From NCBI RefSeq assembly GCF_003201285.1, contig NZ_QICS01000014.1, positions 38,323 to 102,322 on the forward strand: DNA of 64,000 bases, written 5' to 3'. Both the position numbers and the translations under genes were made by a program. How positions within the stretch are numbered: position 1 is the first letter of the stretch; the number at the start of each line of letters is the position of its first letter. The stretch comes from Lachnotalea glycerini. Its GTDB lineage: Bacteria; Bacillota; Clostridia; Lachnospirales; Lachnospiraceae. The notes under the pieces were generated by a model that was not told where the DNA came from, made no database searches, and was given only the letters and a program-made list of their open reading frames with translations. Shown in pieces: positions 17,773 to 26,833 of this stretch.

Positions 17773-18207
17773 ATGAAGAGTACGAATAAAATGAAGATTG
17801 AATTCGATAGTAATACCAATAATATTGGGTTTGCCAGGGTTTCCGTGGCTGCTTTTCTTACTCAACTTAATCCGACACTTGAAGAGGTTGCAGATGTAAA
17901 AACTGCAGTGTCGGAAGCTGTTACCAATGCAGTAATTCATGGATATGACAAGCTTGCAGGTTATATAGAGCTAACCAGCGTTTTGGAGGAGGATACAATT
18001 ACTATTACCATTGTGGATAAAGGAAAAGGAATAGAAGATGTAAATAAGGCAATGGAGCCACTCTTTACAACTAAGTCTGAGAATGAACATTCAGGGATGG
18101 GTTTTATGTTTATGCAGGCTTTTATGGACGAAGTAGATGTTAAATCGTTGGTCGGTGAAGGTACTACTGTAATCATGAAGAAACGGATAGGATGTGAAAG
18201 AATATAA
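17773..18207 (+). CDS. spoIIAB: Anti-sigma F factor / serine kinase
   Basis: Product of 144 residues with a GHKL ATPase fold: N box KTAVSEAVTNAVIHGY, G1 box DKGKGIED, G2 box SGMGFMFM. It holds sigma-F inactive and phosphorylates SpoIIAA on serine. It starts 12 bases after spoIIAA with GGGGGAC upstream, and its stop codon directly abuts the start codon of sigF. Confidence 0.97.
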   Translation: MKSTNKMKIEFDSNTNNIGFARVSVAAFLTQLNPTLEEVADVKTAVSEAVTNAVIHGYDKLAGYIELTSVLEEDTITITIVDKGKGIEDVNKAMEPLFTTKSENEHSGMGFMFMQAFMDEVDVKSLVGEGTTVIMKKRIGCERI

Positions 18208-18927
18208 ATGGAGCATACAATCGCGCTAATTGAGAAATCACACCAAGGGGATAAAAAGGCGAGAGATATGCTGGTAGAGGAAAACATGGGCCTTGTATGG
18301 AGCATTGTAAAACGTTTCGTAGGGCGTGGACATGAACAAGAAGATTTGTTTCAGATTGGAAGCATTGGTTTAATTAAAGCTATTGATAAATTTGATACAT
18401 CATATGAAGTAAAATTTTCTACCTATGCGGTTCCAATGATTAGCGGAGAAATAAAACGCTTTTTAAGAGATGATGGGATGGTTAAGGTATCAAGGTCATT
18501 AAAGGAAAATGGTTATAAAATAAGACAAGCAACGCAAAGTATATCACATGAAATGGGAAGAGAAGCTACAATTGAAGAATTGGCAGCAGCTACAGAACTA
18601 TCGGCAGAAGATATTGTTATGGCTATGGATGCAAGTGTGGAGGTAGAATCCATATACAAAACAGTTTATCAGGGTGAGGGCACTCAGATTAGTCTGGTAG
18701 ACAAGTTGGAAGAAAAAAATGATGAGCAGGAGAAGCTATTAGACCATATGCTGTTGGAACAATTATTAGAAATATTGGATGAAAAAGAAAAAAAACTAAT
18801 CATACTGAGATATTATCAGGATAAAACACAGATGGAGGTAGCAAAGGTACTTGGAATCAGTCAAGTGCAGGTTAGTAGAATGGAGAAAAAAATATTGCTT
18901 AGAATGAGGCAGACGCTGTTGATTTAA
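18208..18927 (+). CDS. sigF: RNA polymerase sigma-F factor (forespore)
   Basis: Product of 239 residues, normal for SigF. Region 2 has the core-binding QEDLFQIGSIGLIKAIDKFD and the -10 recognition helix FSTYAVPMISGEIKRFLRDD. Region 3 follows, and region 4 has a helix-turn-helix (TQMEVAKVLGISQVQVSRME). It directs early forespore transcription. The start codon immediately follows the spoIIAB stop, so translation is coupled. Confidence 0.97.
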   Translation: MEHTIALIEKSHQGDKKARDMLVEENMGLVWSIVKRFVGRGHEQEDLFQIGSIGLIKAIDKFDTSYEVKFSTYAVPMISGEIKRFLRDDGMVKVSRSLKENGYKIRQATQSISHEMGREATIEELAAATELSAEDIVMAMDASVEVESIYKTVYQGEGTQISLVDKLEEKNDEQEKLLDHMLLEQLLEILDEKEKKLIILRYYQDKTQMEVAKVLGISQVQVSRMEKKILLRMRQTLLI

Positions 18928-19011
18928 GCATAAAACTATTTTTTAAAACTATGTATATTTTATTTAGTGTAAGTAATACTAATGGTAAACATAGTAAAGG
19001 AAAGTGATTTT

Positions 19012-19173
19012 ATGGAATATGAAAAATTAAGAAAATGGCTGATTTGTACACTTATTATATCACTAATAGCAATTTCAGTTTACTACGTATACTTTTTAAA
19101 TAGCGAGACAACGATTACTGATGGAACGCTGGTTAAAAATCAGATTTGGGAAGTTGGAATGATTTATGAGTGA
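19012..19173 (+). CDS. Small single-pass membrane protein in the sporulation operon
   Basis: Product of 53 residues. ATG 19012 has AAAGGA 10 bases upstream; the in-frame ATG at 18982 has no site. One membrane helix (about 8-28, LICTLIISLIAISVYYVYFL) is followed by a short polar extracytoplasmic tail. Its last 8 bases overlap the start of spoVAA, which points to coupled translation and a sporulation role. I do not recognise it as a named family. Confidence 0.65.
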   Translation: MEYEKLRKWLICTLIISLIAISVYYVYFLNSETTITDGTLVKNQIWEVGMIYE

Positions 19174-19789
19174 TATTTTGTACTTAAAAGCAGAAAGAAG
19201 TATCAAAATAGAAAATAAGGAAGTGAAAATAAAAAATATTGCAAAAATCGAATGCACAAATTGCCAAATACTTAATAAAGTAAAGGAGTTAATAATACTT
19301 ACGATAAAGGATAAAACAAATAATAAGTACGTAATTTCTGTCTTAAAAATTATTGAGCTGATTCACGGCATATATCCAGAGCTTGAAATCAACAATGTGG
19401 GTGAAATGGATTTTGTGATTGAATATGTACAACAAAAAAAGAATCTACTGCTTGAATATATTGAAGTTTTGCTTATTTGTCTTATTGTATTTACCGGAGC
19501 AGCATTTACAATTATGACTTTTAATAATGATGTAGCGGTAGAACGATTGTTTGCACAGGTTTACAGTATCATTATGAATGAAAAAACTTCAGGTTTTACA
19601 ATTCTTGAAATGAGCTATTCAATTGGACTTGGAGCAGGGATACTGGTTTTTTATAATCACATAGGAGGAAGAAAGTTGACGACTGATCCAACTCCGATTC
19701 AAGTTGAAATGAGAATATATGAAGATGAAGTTAATACAGCTTTAATTAAAAATTACACAAGAGAGGATAAGCGTATTGATGTTAGCTAA
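19166..19789 (+). CDS. spoVAA: Stage V sporulation protein AA
   Basis: Product of 207 residues. An N-terminal soluble domain (about 1-90, starting SDILYLKAERSIKI) is followed by two membrane helices (about 95-117 and 143-165) and a cytoplasmic tail. This is the SpoVAA layout. It belongs to the channel that imports dipicolinic acid into the forespore and releases it on germination. Its position after sigF and before spoVAB is consistent with that, although Bacillus has the two operons apart in regulation (sigma-G for spoVA). SD: GGAAG upstream within the small gene. Confidence 0.88.
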   Translation: MSDILYLKAERSIKIENKEVKIKNIAKIECTNCQILNKVKELIILTIKDKTNNKYVISVLKIIELIHGIYPELEINNVGEMDFVIEYVQQKKNLLLEYIEVLLICLIVFTGAAFTIMTFNNDVAVERLFAQVYSIIMNEKTSGFTILEMSYSIGLGAGILVFYNHIGGRKLTTDPTPIQVEMRIYEDEVNTALIKNYTREDKRIDVS

Positions 19790-20195
19790 GCAGCTCATGC
19801 TGATCTTGTATGGACTAGGAAGCGGTATTGCGGTTTCAGCAGGCACTTTCGCAGCAATTGCCGGAATTGGTGTAATTCCTAGATTTGCAGATAGAACGCA
19901 CACTGCTAAGTATCTGTTATGGTATGAAAACAGTGCCATTTTGGGTGGAATCATTGGAAATATAATCTATATTTATCATATTAGAATTCCCGGAAAAGTA
20001 ATAACATTAGCGGTATTTGGTTATTGTTCCGGTATTTTTGTAGGTTGTATGGTAATGGCATTAGCAGAGATATTAAATGTTATCCCGATTTTTACTAGAA
20101 GAGTAAAGCTGGCAAAAGGTTTAAGCTTTATTATAATTTCAATAGCACTTGGTAAAATAACAGGCTCATGGCTGCAATTTTTATATGGATGGTAG
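19779..20195 (+). CDS. spoVAB: Stage V sporulation protein AB
   Basis: Product of 138 residues with four or so membrane helices; the run GSGIAVSAGTFAAIAGIGVI and the motif RFADRTHTAKY are typical of SpoVAB. The start could be ATG 19779 or TTG 19776; an AGAGG site at 19762-19766 suits both, and ATG is given. It overlaps spoVAA by 11 bases. It is part of the SpoVA dipicolinate channel. Confidence 0.9.
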   Translation: MLAKQLMLILYGLGSGIAVSAGTFAAIAGIGVIPRFADRTHTAKYLLWYENSAILGGIIGNIIYIYHIRIPGKVITLAVFGYCSGIFVGCMVMALAEILNVIPIFTRRVKLAKGLSFIIISIALGKITGSWLQFLYGW

Positions 20196-20205
20196 GAGAA
20201 AGAAT

Positions 20206-20652
20206 ATGGATGAAGCAAAAAAGAAACAATACAATCAATATGTCAATGAGATAACTCCAAAACATAATTTGGTGTTAAATATGGTAAAAGCATTTATTAC
20301 AGGAGGAATTATATGCACAATTGGTCAGGCAATTATCAATTTTTGCATGGCACATAATATGGATGAACAAACGTCAGGGTCATGGACTACATTACTATTA
20401 ATATTTGCCAGTGTCGTACTAACCGGATTTAATATATTTCCTCAGATTGCAAAGTTTGGAGGTGCCGGAGCATTGGTTCCGATTACAGGATTTGCCAATT
20501 CAGTTGCTTCGCCAGCGATTGAATTTAAAAAAGAAGGACAAGTATTTGGAATTGGCTGCAAAATATTTACTATTGCAGGGCCGGTAATTTTATATGGAAT
20601 CTGTACGTCGTCGTTGTTAGGATTCGTTTATTATATAATATCTAGGCTTTAG
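20206..20652 (+). CDS. spoVAC: Stage V sporulation protein AC
   Basis: Product of 148 residues. ATG 20206 has AGGAG 7 bases upstream. The N-terminal motif YNQYVNEITPKHNL and several membrane helices are characteristic. In Bacillus SpoVAC is a mechanosensitive membrane channel component for dipicolinate release. It lies 10 bases after spoVAB. Confidence 0.96.
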   Translation: MDEAKKKQYNQYVNEITPKHNLVLNMVKAFITGGIICTIGQAIINFCMAHNMDEQTSGSWTTLLLIFASVVLTGFNIFPQIAKFGGAGALVPITGFANSVASPAIEFKKEGQVFGIGCKIFTIAGPVILYGICTSSLLGFVYYIISRL

Positions 20653-20719
20653 TCTATGAATTTATGAAGTGTGGATAAAAAGGTGATTTATATTTGAATT
20701 AAGAAGGGATAGTGAGTTC

Positions 20720-21733
20720 ATGTCAAATATTCTTGGAAAGCAAAGCTTAAAGTTTGAAGTCCCTCCCTATATTATAGGAACGGCTAATATAGTTGGGAAA
20801 AAGGAAGGAGAGGGCCCATTAGGAAAACTGTTTGATGTAGTAGGGGAAGATGATTTGTTTGGAGAAGAAACTTGGGAAGAAGCAGAGAGTAGTATGCAGA
20901 ATAAGGCAGCTAGTTGGGCAATTGACAATGCAAAATTAACCAAAGATCAAATAAGATATATTTTTGCCGGAGATTTACTGGGACAGACAATCGCAACTTC
21001 GTTTGGACTTTTGAATTTTAATGTTCCGCTCTTTGGATTATATGGAGCGTGCTCCACGGCAGGAGAATCACTTTCACTAGCAGCAATGACTGTTGCAGCG
21101 GGCTATGCAGAAAATGTACTTGCTGTAACATCCAGTCATTTTGCAAGCGCAGAAAAACAATTTCGATATCCGTTGGAATATGGAAATCAAAGACCACTTG
21201 CGGCAAGTTGGACAGTGACTGGAAGCGGAGCATTTATTGTAAGCAGCAAACAGGGAAAGATTAAAATATCAGGTATTACAACAGGAAAAATCATTGATTA
21301 TGGAATTAAAGATTCTATGAATATGGGAGCAGCAATGGCACCTGCTGCCTGTGATACAATATATCAAAATTTAATGGATTTTAGCTTTCAACCGGAGGAT
21401 TATGATAAAATTGTTACGGGCGATTTGGGTTACATTGGAAGTGACATTTTAATTGACTTATTAAAGGAAAAAGGTTTTGATATTTCCATACAGCATATGG
21501 ATTGCGGGAAAAAAATATTTGATCAGAAAACACAGGATACTCATGCTGGTGGCAGCGGCTGTGGCTGCTCGGCAGCTACACTGAGCGCGTACCTTCTAAA
21601 GGAAATAGAAATGGGTAACTTGAAAAGGATATTGTTTGTGCCGACCGGAGCACTTTTGTCAACCGTAAGTTTTAACGAAGGACAAAGCGTACCTGGAATT
21701 GCACATGGTGTCATAATTGAAAGATGTGAATAA
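20720..21733 (+). CDS. spoVAD: Stage V sporulation protein AD
   Basis: Product of 337 residues with a thiolase-like fold and no membrane helices. It binds dipicolinic acid in Bacillus. Family motifs include GACSTAGESL around the former thiolase active site and HAGGSGCGCSA near residue 275. It is the last gene of the operon and is followed by a terminator. spoVAE, normally next, is absent here. Confidence 0.96.
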   Translation: MSNILGKQSLKFEVPPYIIGTANIVGKKEGEGPLGKLFDVVGEDDLFGEETWEEAESSMQNKAASWAIDNAKLTKDQIRYIFAGDLLGQTIATSFGLLNFNVPLFGLYGACSTAGESLSLAAMTVAAGYAENVLAVTSSHFASAEKQFRYPLEYGNQRPLAASWTVTGSGAFIVSSKQGKIKISGITTGKIIDYGIKDSMNMGAAMAPAACDTIYQNLMDFSFQPEDYDKIVTGDLGYIGSDILIDLLKEKGFDISIQHMDCGKKIFDQKTQDTHAGGSGCGCSAATLSAYLLKEIEMGNLKRILFVPTGALLSTVSFNEGQSVPGIAHGVIIERCE

Positions 21734-21741
21734 TTTGACAA

Positions 21742-21768
21742 AAAGGCAGAAATTTCTGTCTTTTTTTG
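21742..21768 (+). terminator. Rho-independent terminator of the spoVA genes
   Basis: AGGCAGAAA/TTTCTGTCT stem with no extra loop bases beyond the stem tip, then seven T residues. Confidence 0.88.
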
Positions 21769-21788
21769 CTTTGCAACTCACGTTTAAC

Positions 21789-21831
21789 TGACAACTTTAT
21801 CGTTGTCAAGAACAAAGTTATAGAGTATAAT
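21789..21831 (+). promoter_or_regulatory. glyA promoter with an overlapping inverted repeat
   Basis: TTGTCA (21803-21808), 17-base spacer, TATAAT (21826-21831) form a strong promoter. The -35 hexamer is inside a perfect inverted repeat TGACAAC-N6-GTTGTCA (21789-21808), which is placed where a repressor or activator could act. The regulator is not known. Confidence 0.75.
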
Positions 21832-21864
21832 AATTCATAACGTAAAATCTAAGGAGGTAAGTAA

Positions 21865-23103
21865 ATGTATTCTTTTGATGAAATAAAAAATACAGATACA
21901 GAAGTTGCTAATGCGATTAGTGCTGAAATGGAGAGACAAAACAGTCATATTGAATTAATCGCTTCAGAAAACTGGGTAAGCAAAGCTGTTATGGCGGCAA
22001 TGGGAAGTCCGTTGACCAATAAATATGCAGAAGGATATCCGGGAAAGAGATATTATGGCGGATGTGAATGTGTCGATATAGTAGAAACACTTGCGATTGA
22101 AAGAGCGAAAAAGTTATTTAACTGTGAGTATGCTAATGTTCAGGCTCATTCAGGCGCACAGGCTAATATGGCAGTATTTTTTGCAATGCTAAGGCCTGGT
22201 GACACGGTTATGGGAATGAACCTGGATCATGGCGGACATTTGACACACGGAAGCCCTGTTAATATGTCAGGCAGCTACTTTAAAATAGTTCCTTATGGGG
22301 TAAATGACGAAGGCTTTATCGATTATGATAAGTTAAGAGAGATTGCATTGGAAGCAAAGCCCAAAATGATTATTGCTGGAGCTAGTGCCTATGCACGTAC
22401 GATAGATTTCAAAAAATTTAGAGAGGTTGCAGATGAGGTTGGCGCTTATTTAATGGTTGATATGGCTCATATAGCCGGTTTAGTTGCAACTGGTCTTCAT
22501 CCAAGCCCAATTCCATATGCTCATGTAGTAACATCAACAACACATAAGACATTGCGTGGTCCTAGAGGTGGACTGATTTTATCTAGTGAAGAGGTTAATA
22601 AGCAATTCAACTTTAATAAAGCAATTTTCCCAGGTATTCAGGGAGGACCATTGATGCATGTGATAGCAGGAAAAGCAGTTTGTTTTAAAGAAGCGTTAGA
22701 AGACAGCTTTAAGATATATCAGCAAAATATAATTGATAATGCGCAGTCCCTTTGCAAAGGATTAATGAGCAGAGGAATCAAGATTGTTTCGGGTGGTACC
22801 GATAATCACTTAATGCTTGTGGATTTGACAAATACCAGCTTAACAGGTAAAGAAGTAGAAAAACTCTTAGATTTAGCTAACATAACATGTAATAAAAATA
22901 CAATTCCAAATGATCCTCAGTCACCTTTTGTTACAAGTGGTATCAGACTTGGAACACCAGCAGTTACCTCACGTGGGTTAAATACAAAAGATATGGATGT
23001 TATTGCTGAGGCGATTTCACTCATGATTTTAGATGGACAAGCAAATTGTGATCGGGCAAAAACCTTAGTAAAAGAACTGACAGATAAATATCCGTTATTA
23101 TAA
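21865..23103 (+). CDS. glyA: Serine hydroxymethyltransferase
   Basis: Product of 412 residues. It converts serine and tetrahydrofolate to glycine and methylene-tetrahydrofolate, with PLP as cofactor. The PLP-lysine motif is [14 protein letters not shown] (Lys near 225). SENWVS and the YPGKRYYGG substrate loop are also present. A strong site AAGGAGG precedes ATG 21865. It is a single gene with its own promoter. It supplies the one-carbon unit used by ThyA (33149) and the folate enzymes elsewhere in the window. Confidence 0.98.
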   Translation: MYSFDEIKNTDTEVANAISAEMERQNSHIELIASENWVSKAVMAAMGSPLTNKYAEGYPGKRYYGGCECVDIVETLAIERAKKLFNCEYANVQAHSGAQANMAVFFAMLRPGDTVMGMNLDHGGHLTHGSPVNMSGSYFKIVPYGVNDEGFIDYDKLREIALEAKPKMIIAGASAYARTIDFKKFREVADEVGAYLMVDMAHIAGLVATGLHPSPIPYAHVVTSTTHKTLRGPRGGLILSSEEVNKQFNFNKAIFPGIQGGPLMHVIAGKAVCFKEALEDSFKIYQQNIIDNAQSLCKGLMSRGIKIVSGGTDNHLMLVDLTNTSLTGKEVEKLLDLANITCNKNTIPNDPQSPFVTSGIRLGTPAVTSRGLNTKDMDVIAEAISLMILDGQANCDRAKTLVKELTDKYPLL

Positions 23104-23139
23104 AATAAATTAGATATATGGGGAGAGTGCGGTTTTTAA

Positions 23140-23175
23140 TTTTCTATAGAAAACTTAGGTTTTCTATAGAGAAAA
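23140..23175 (+). repeat. Long AT-rich hairpin between glyA and the glycosyltransferase
   Basis: TTTTCTATAGAAAAC pairs with GTTTTCTATAGAGAAAA across a TTAG loop; each arm is itself palindromic. There is no T-run after it, so it is not a clear terminator. It may be a processing site or a weak terminator of glyA. Confidence 0.55.
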
Positions 23176-23229
23176 ATCGTTTTAGACATTAAACTTGTTG
23201 AAAAAGCTTTAAGGACAGGAGTATAACTA

Positions 23230-24264
23230 ATGATAACAATAAGTGTATGTATGATAGTGAAAAACGAGGGAGCTGTATTGGAAAGATGTTTAGAATCTTT
23301 GTTGCCTATAGCAGACGAGATTGTTATTGTTGATACAGGTTCCACAGATAAGACGAAAGAAATAGCTGCGCGCTATACAGATAAAATTTATGATTATGAG
23401 TGGCAGAATGATTTTGCTCATGCAAGAAATTATTCCTTTTCAAAGGCTCAAATGGAATACATTTATACTGCTGATGCGGATGAATATCTTGATCGAGTAA
23501 ATATAGAAAGATTTCTAACCTTAAAAAGAGCAATGCTTTTAGAGATAGAAATTGTACAAATGAAATATACGAATCAGCTTCAATATGGAACTACATATAA
23601 TTACGAAACGGAATACCGACCGAAGCTTTTTAAAAGGCTTCGGGAATTTGTATGGATAAATCCAATTCACGAAACCGTTAATCTAGAGCCAATTATTTTT
23701 GACAGTGATATCGAAGTGATTCATATGCCGGTTAAATCTCATGCAACGAGAGATTTCAGCAACATTTTAAAGATAATAGAAAGTGGAAGAAAGCTTTCTA
23801 AGAAGCTGTTTATTATGTATGCTAAGGAATTATTTATAGCAGGAAGTGATCAGGATTTTCTAAATGCTAAAAATTACTTTGAATGTTCCCTTGAGGAAGA
23901 GACAAAAGGTGTAGAGGAATTAAAGGCGGCTCAGTGTGTACTAACTAAGTGCGCGAGGCTAACCAAGGATTATAATATGATATTGAAAAACAGCCTTAAA
24001 AATATTGCCGATGGTAAAGCGAGTGCTGAAGTGTGCTATGAAATCGGTGAATACTTTTATGAAGTAGAGGATTATATTGAAGCGGCGATTTGGTTTTATA
24101 ATGCTGCATTTGAAACTGAATGTGAATTAAATATACATTATGCAGGGGATTATCCATTAAAACGATTAACAGAAGTTTATCGGATTCTTGGAAATTATTC
24201 GTTAGAAGAAGAATATGCAAGACTTTTGGATGAATGGATACTTCCGCAAAGTCCAGATGTATAA
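23230..24264 (+). CDS. Family 2 glycosyltransferase
   Basis: Product of 344 residues; ATG after AGGAG. The N-terminus ISVCMIVKNEGAVLERCLES and the IVIVDTGSTDKTKEIA block are the nucleotide-sugar site, and TADADEY holds the DxD-type metal motif. The domain ends around residue 200. The remaining helical part (about 205-340, with CYEIGEYFYEVEDYIEAA) resembles TPRs, as in the GT2-TPR proteins common in Lachnospiraceae. Acceptor and donor are not predictable. It is cytoplasmic, as it has no membrane helix. Confidence 0.9.
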   Translation: MITISVCMIVKNEGAVLERCLESLLPIADEIVIVDTGSTDKTKEIAARYTDKIYDYEWQNDFAHARNYSFSKAQMEYIYTADADEYLDRVNIERFLTLKRAMLLEIEIVQMKYTNQLQYGTTYNYETEYRPKLFKRLREFVWINPIHETVNLEPIIFDSDIEVIHMPVKSHATRDFSNILKIIESGRKLSKKLFIMYAKELFIAGSDQDFLNAKNYFECSLEEETKGVEELKAAQCVLTKCARLTKDYNMILKNSLKNIADGKASAEVCYEIGEYFYEVEDYIEAAIWFYNAAFETECELNIHYAGDYPLKRLTEVYRILGNYSLEEEYARLLDEWILPQSPDV

Positions 24265-24350
24265 TAAAATATAGAAATATAAATAAGAGTACCTGAGCTA
24301 TTGTTAAGCAGCATAGGGGAAGAATAAATGTAAAGGAAGTAGGGTGCTGA

Positions 24351-25109
24351 TTGGAAACAAATCAAGTGAAAATAAAAAAGAAACCAGTGAAAAAAAAACA
24401 GCCGGTCATTCAGGTAAGAAATTTGTTTAAAGTATATTCGATTGGTCAAAATAAAGTATTTGCACTAAACGGAGTTGATTTAAATATTTATCGCGGTGAG
24501 TTTTGTTCGATCGTGGGTACCTCCGGTTCCGGTAAATCTACACTGCTTAATATGCTTGCAGGACTGGAAAAGCCAACGAAAGGAAAGATTGTAATAGCTG
24601 GAAGCCATATTGAGAAGCTGAATGAAAATCAACTGGTTAAATTCAGAAGAGAAAGAGTAGGATTTATTTTTCAATCCTTTAATTTATTACCAACGATGAA
24701 TGCACAGGAAAATGTTGCATTACCTCTTACGTTTAGAGGGACTGACAAAAAGTGGAGGTTAAAAAAGGCAGAGACTATGCTTGATTTAGTAGGATTATCA
24801 GAGCATAAGAAGCACAAGCCGATGCAAATGTCAGGGGGGCAGCAGCAAAGAGTGGGTGTTGCCAGAGCATTAGTGGTAGAACCTGAAATTATTTTTGCTG
24901 ACGAGCCAACCGGTAATTTAGATTCCAATACATCCGCTGAGATGATGGAGCTAATGAGAAAAATTGTCAAGGAGCAAAACCGAACATTAGTTATGGTTAC
25001 ACATGATAATCATTTGGCAGGTTTTGCGGATCGAATTTTTCATATAAGAGATGGCAAAATAGTTAAAATTGAGGAGAAAGTGAAATGTATGGAGGAACAG
25101 GGAGAATGA
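24351..25109 (+). CDS. MacB/LolD-type ABC transporter ATP-binding protein
   Basis: Product of 252 residues with a likely TTG start (24351, AGTAGGG 8 bases or so upstream). A lysine-rich N-terminal tail of about 25 residues precedes the ABC domain: Walker A GTSGSGKS, Q-loop FQSFNLLPT, signature MSGGQQQR, Walker B IIFADEP, switch His VTHD. It is the LolD/MacB ATPase type. It overlaps the next gene by 4 bases and forms an operon with a secreted protein and a MacB-like permease. Confidence 0.93.
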   Translation: METNQVKIKKKPVKKKQPVIQVRNLFKVYSIGQNKVFALNGVDLNIYRGEFCSIVGTSGSGKSTLLNMLAGLEKPTKGKIVIAGSHIEKLNENQLVKFRRERVGFIFQSFNLLPTMNAQENVALPLTFRGTDKKWRLKKAETMLDLVGLSEHKKHKPMQMSGGQQQRVGVARALVVEPEIIFADEPTGNLDSNTSAEMMELMRKIVKEQNRTLVMVTHDNHLAGFADRIFHIRDGKIVKIEEKVKCMEEQGE

Positions 25110-26833
25110 AAAAGTTAAGTAAATTATTATTGATCTTGTTATGTTGTATTATGTTATCTCCTATATCAGCTTATGCAACGTCTGCTACCAGTACTGAAAC
25201 AAATTCATCGAACTCTATAAATGAAGATACCAGTACCTCTAGCAATACAGATAGCAGCAGTGATACAGACAGCAGCAGTGATACAGATAGCAGCAGTGAT
25301 ACAGACAGCACTAGTGATACAGACAGCAGTGATACAGACAGTACCTCAAGCGATAGTGATGACACTACAACAGATGTGAATTCCAAAATAATGCTCTGTG
25401 ATAACTGGCAGATTCCAACTGTAACATATGGTCAGACTGTAAATATTGTATTACCTCTGGTTAATATGGACAAGTATGACATTACCAATGTTATCATAAC
25501 TCCTGAAATATCAACTGAGACATCCTCTTTTCCTTTTGAAATAGAAAAGACGGGATATGTAGCCCAGTTGACGGAATTATTAGGTAGTAATTATAATGAA
25601 GATCCGTTGGAAAGGCGTCAGGAGGTAACCTATACATTTAAGGCAAGAGATGATATTACAACCGGTTATTATGCATTGAATTTTGATGCTATATTTACAA
25701 ATGTCAATGGAACGCAGGAAACAGCAACAATAACTACTTATGTCAAAACAGTAGGGAAAAAGGGTTCAGGAAGCTCAAATAACACATCTGTTCCAAGAAT
25801 AATTATCACAGGATTTGAAACAAATCCAGAAAACGTACAGGCAGGAGAAGATTTTACATTAACTTTGCATGTAAAGAATACATCAACAAATACTGATGTG
25901 TCGAATATAAAATGTGATTTAGAGGCAACAGCAGACGGAACGGATGAAAATGCAGTAACTCAGGCATTTTTACCAAAGCAGGGCTCAAGTACGATTTTTA
26001 TTGAAAACGTAACAAAGGGTTCAACTCAAGACATCTCAATTGACATGAATGCAAAAGCAAGTTTAACACAAAAGCCATATGTACTTAATGTTAAGATGGA
26101 GTATGAAGATGAATCTTGTAATCAGTTTACTTCTGAGGCTAATGTCTCTATTCCGGTGCTACAGGCAGCAAGATTTGACATCAGTGATCCTGAAGTTATG
26201 CCTGCAAGTGTACAAGTTGGTTCGGAATCCAATATTATGTTTAGTATTTATAATACAGGAAAAACAATTATGTATAATGTCAGCGTTAAATTTGAAGCGG
26301 ATTCAATCAGCGGTGGAGATACTTATGTTGGCAAAATACAAACAGGCGAAACGGGTAATGTGGATGCTATGGTAACAGCCCAGGCTCCTTCAACGGATGA
26401 TGGAACAGTAAAGGTTTTAATTACTTATGAAGATGAATCAGGAAATCCAACTACGGTCGAGAAAACCTTGAATCTTACTGTAACCGAGGTGGATACAAGT
26501 ACAGAGGATGATTTTGATGAAGATTTAATGGGAGAAGAGGAATATGATACAAATAAATCACCCATTGGTATCATCATAGTGATTATATTAATCGTTGCTT
26601 TTAGTGCAGGAACAGTAGTCTTTTTAAAGTTAAGAAAGAAGAAAAAAGCTGCAGAGATAGAAAACGATTTGATGTCTGAAATAGATGATGTGTATGAAGA
26701 TGATATAGATAGTGTTTATGAAGCTGATGATGAAGCAATTGAAAGTGACCAAATGCCTGAGAACGACGAAGCAACACAAAGTCAAACAAAAGAATCGCCT
26801 CAGAAAGAGGGTGACGATGATGAGATTTCTTGA
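25106..26833 (+). CDS. Secreted, membrane-anchored Ser/Asp-repeat protein with CARDB-like domains
   Basis: Product of 575 residues starting at ATG 25106 (GGAGG and GGGAG upstream). A signal peptide (1-25, LLLILLCCIMLSPISAYA) is followed by a low-complexity Ser/Asp/Thr segment (about 28-90) built from six-residue SSDTDS repeats. Next come three beta-rich regions (about 95-225, 230-345 and 360-465) with CARDB-like spacing, such as NPENVQAGEDFTLTLHVKN. One membrane helix (about 490-512) ends in an acidic cytoplasmic tail. It sits between the ABC ATPase and permease genes, where Gram-negative MacAB has the adaptor MacA. The inferred role is an extracellular partner of the transporter, which is not established for this family. 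Confidence 0.82.
   Translation: MKKLSKLLLILLCCIMLSPISAYATSATSTETNSSNSINEDTSTSSNTDSSSDTDSSSDTDSSSDTDSTSDTDSSDTDSTSSDSDDTTTDVNSKIMLCDNWQIPTVTYGQTVNIVLPLVNMDKYDITNVIITPEISTETSSFPFEIEKTGYVAQLTELLGSNYNEDPLERRQEVTYTFKARDDITTGYYALNFDAIFTNVNGTQETATITTYVKTVGKKGSGSSNNTSVPRIIITGFETNPENVQAGEDFTLTLHVKNTSTNTDVSNIKCDLEATADGTDENAVTQAFLPKQGSSTIFIENVTKGSTQDISIDMNAKASLTQKPYVLNVKMEYEDESCNQFTSEANVSIPVLQAARFDISDPEVMPASVQVGSESNIMFSIYNTGKTIMYNVSVKFEADSISGGDTYVGKIQTGETGNVDAMVTAQAPSTDDGTVKVLITYEDESGNPTTVEKTLNLTVTEVDTSTEDDFDEDLMGEEEYDTNKSPIGIIIVIILIVAFSAGTVVFLKLRKKKKAAEIENDLMSEIDDVYEDDIDSVYEADDEAIESDQMPENDEATQSQTKESPQKEGDDDEIS
25244..25341 (+). repeat. In-frame 18-bp tandem repeats coding for Ser/Asp/Thr
   Basis: About five imperfect copies of an 18-base unit (GATAGCAGCAGTGATACA type), encoding SSSDTD. 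They lie inside the secreted protein gene and probably vary in number between strains. The antisense frame is open only because of this repeat. Confidence 0.85.

Noticed and set aside
25171..25386. Antisense open frame of 71 codons with Leu/Ser repeats
   Set aside because: A mirror of the Ser/Asp tandem repeat of the secreted protein gene; no ribosome binding site.
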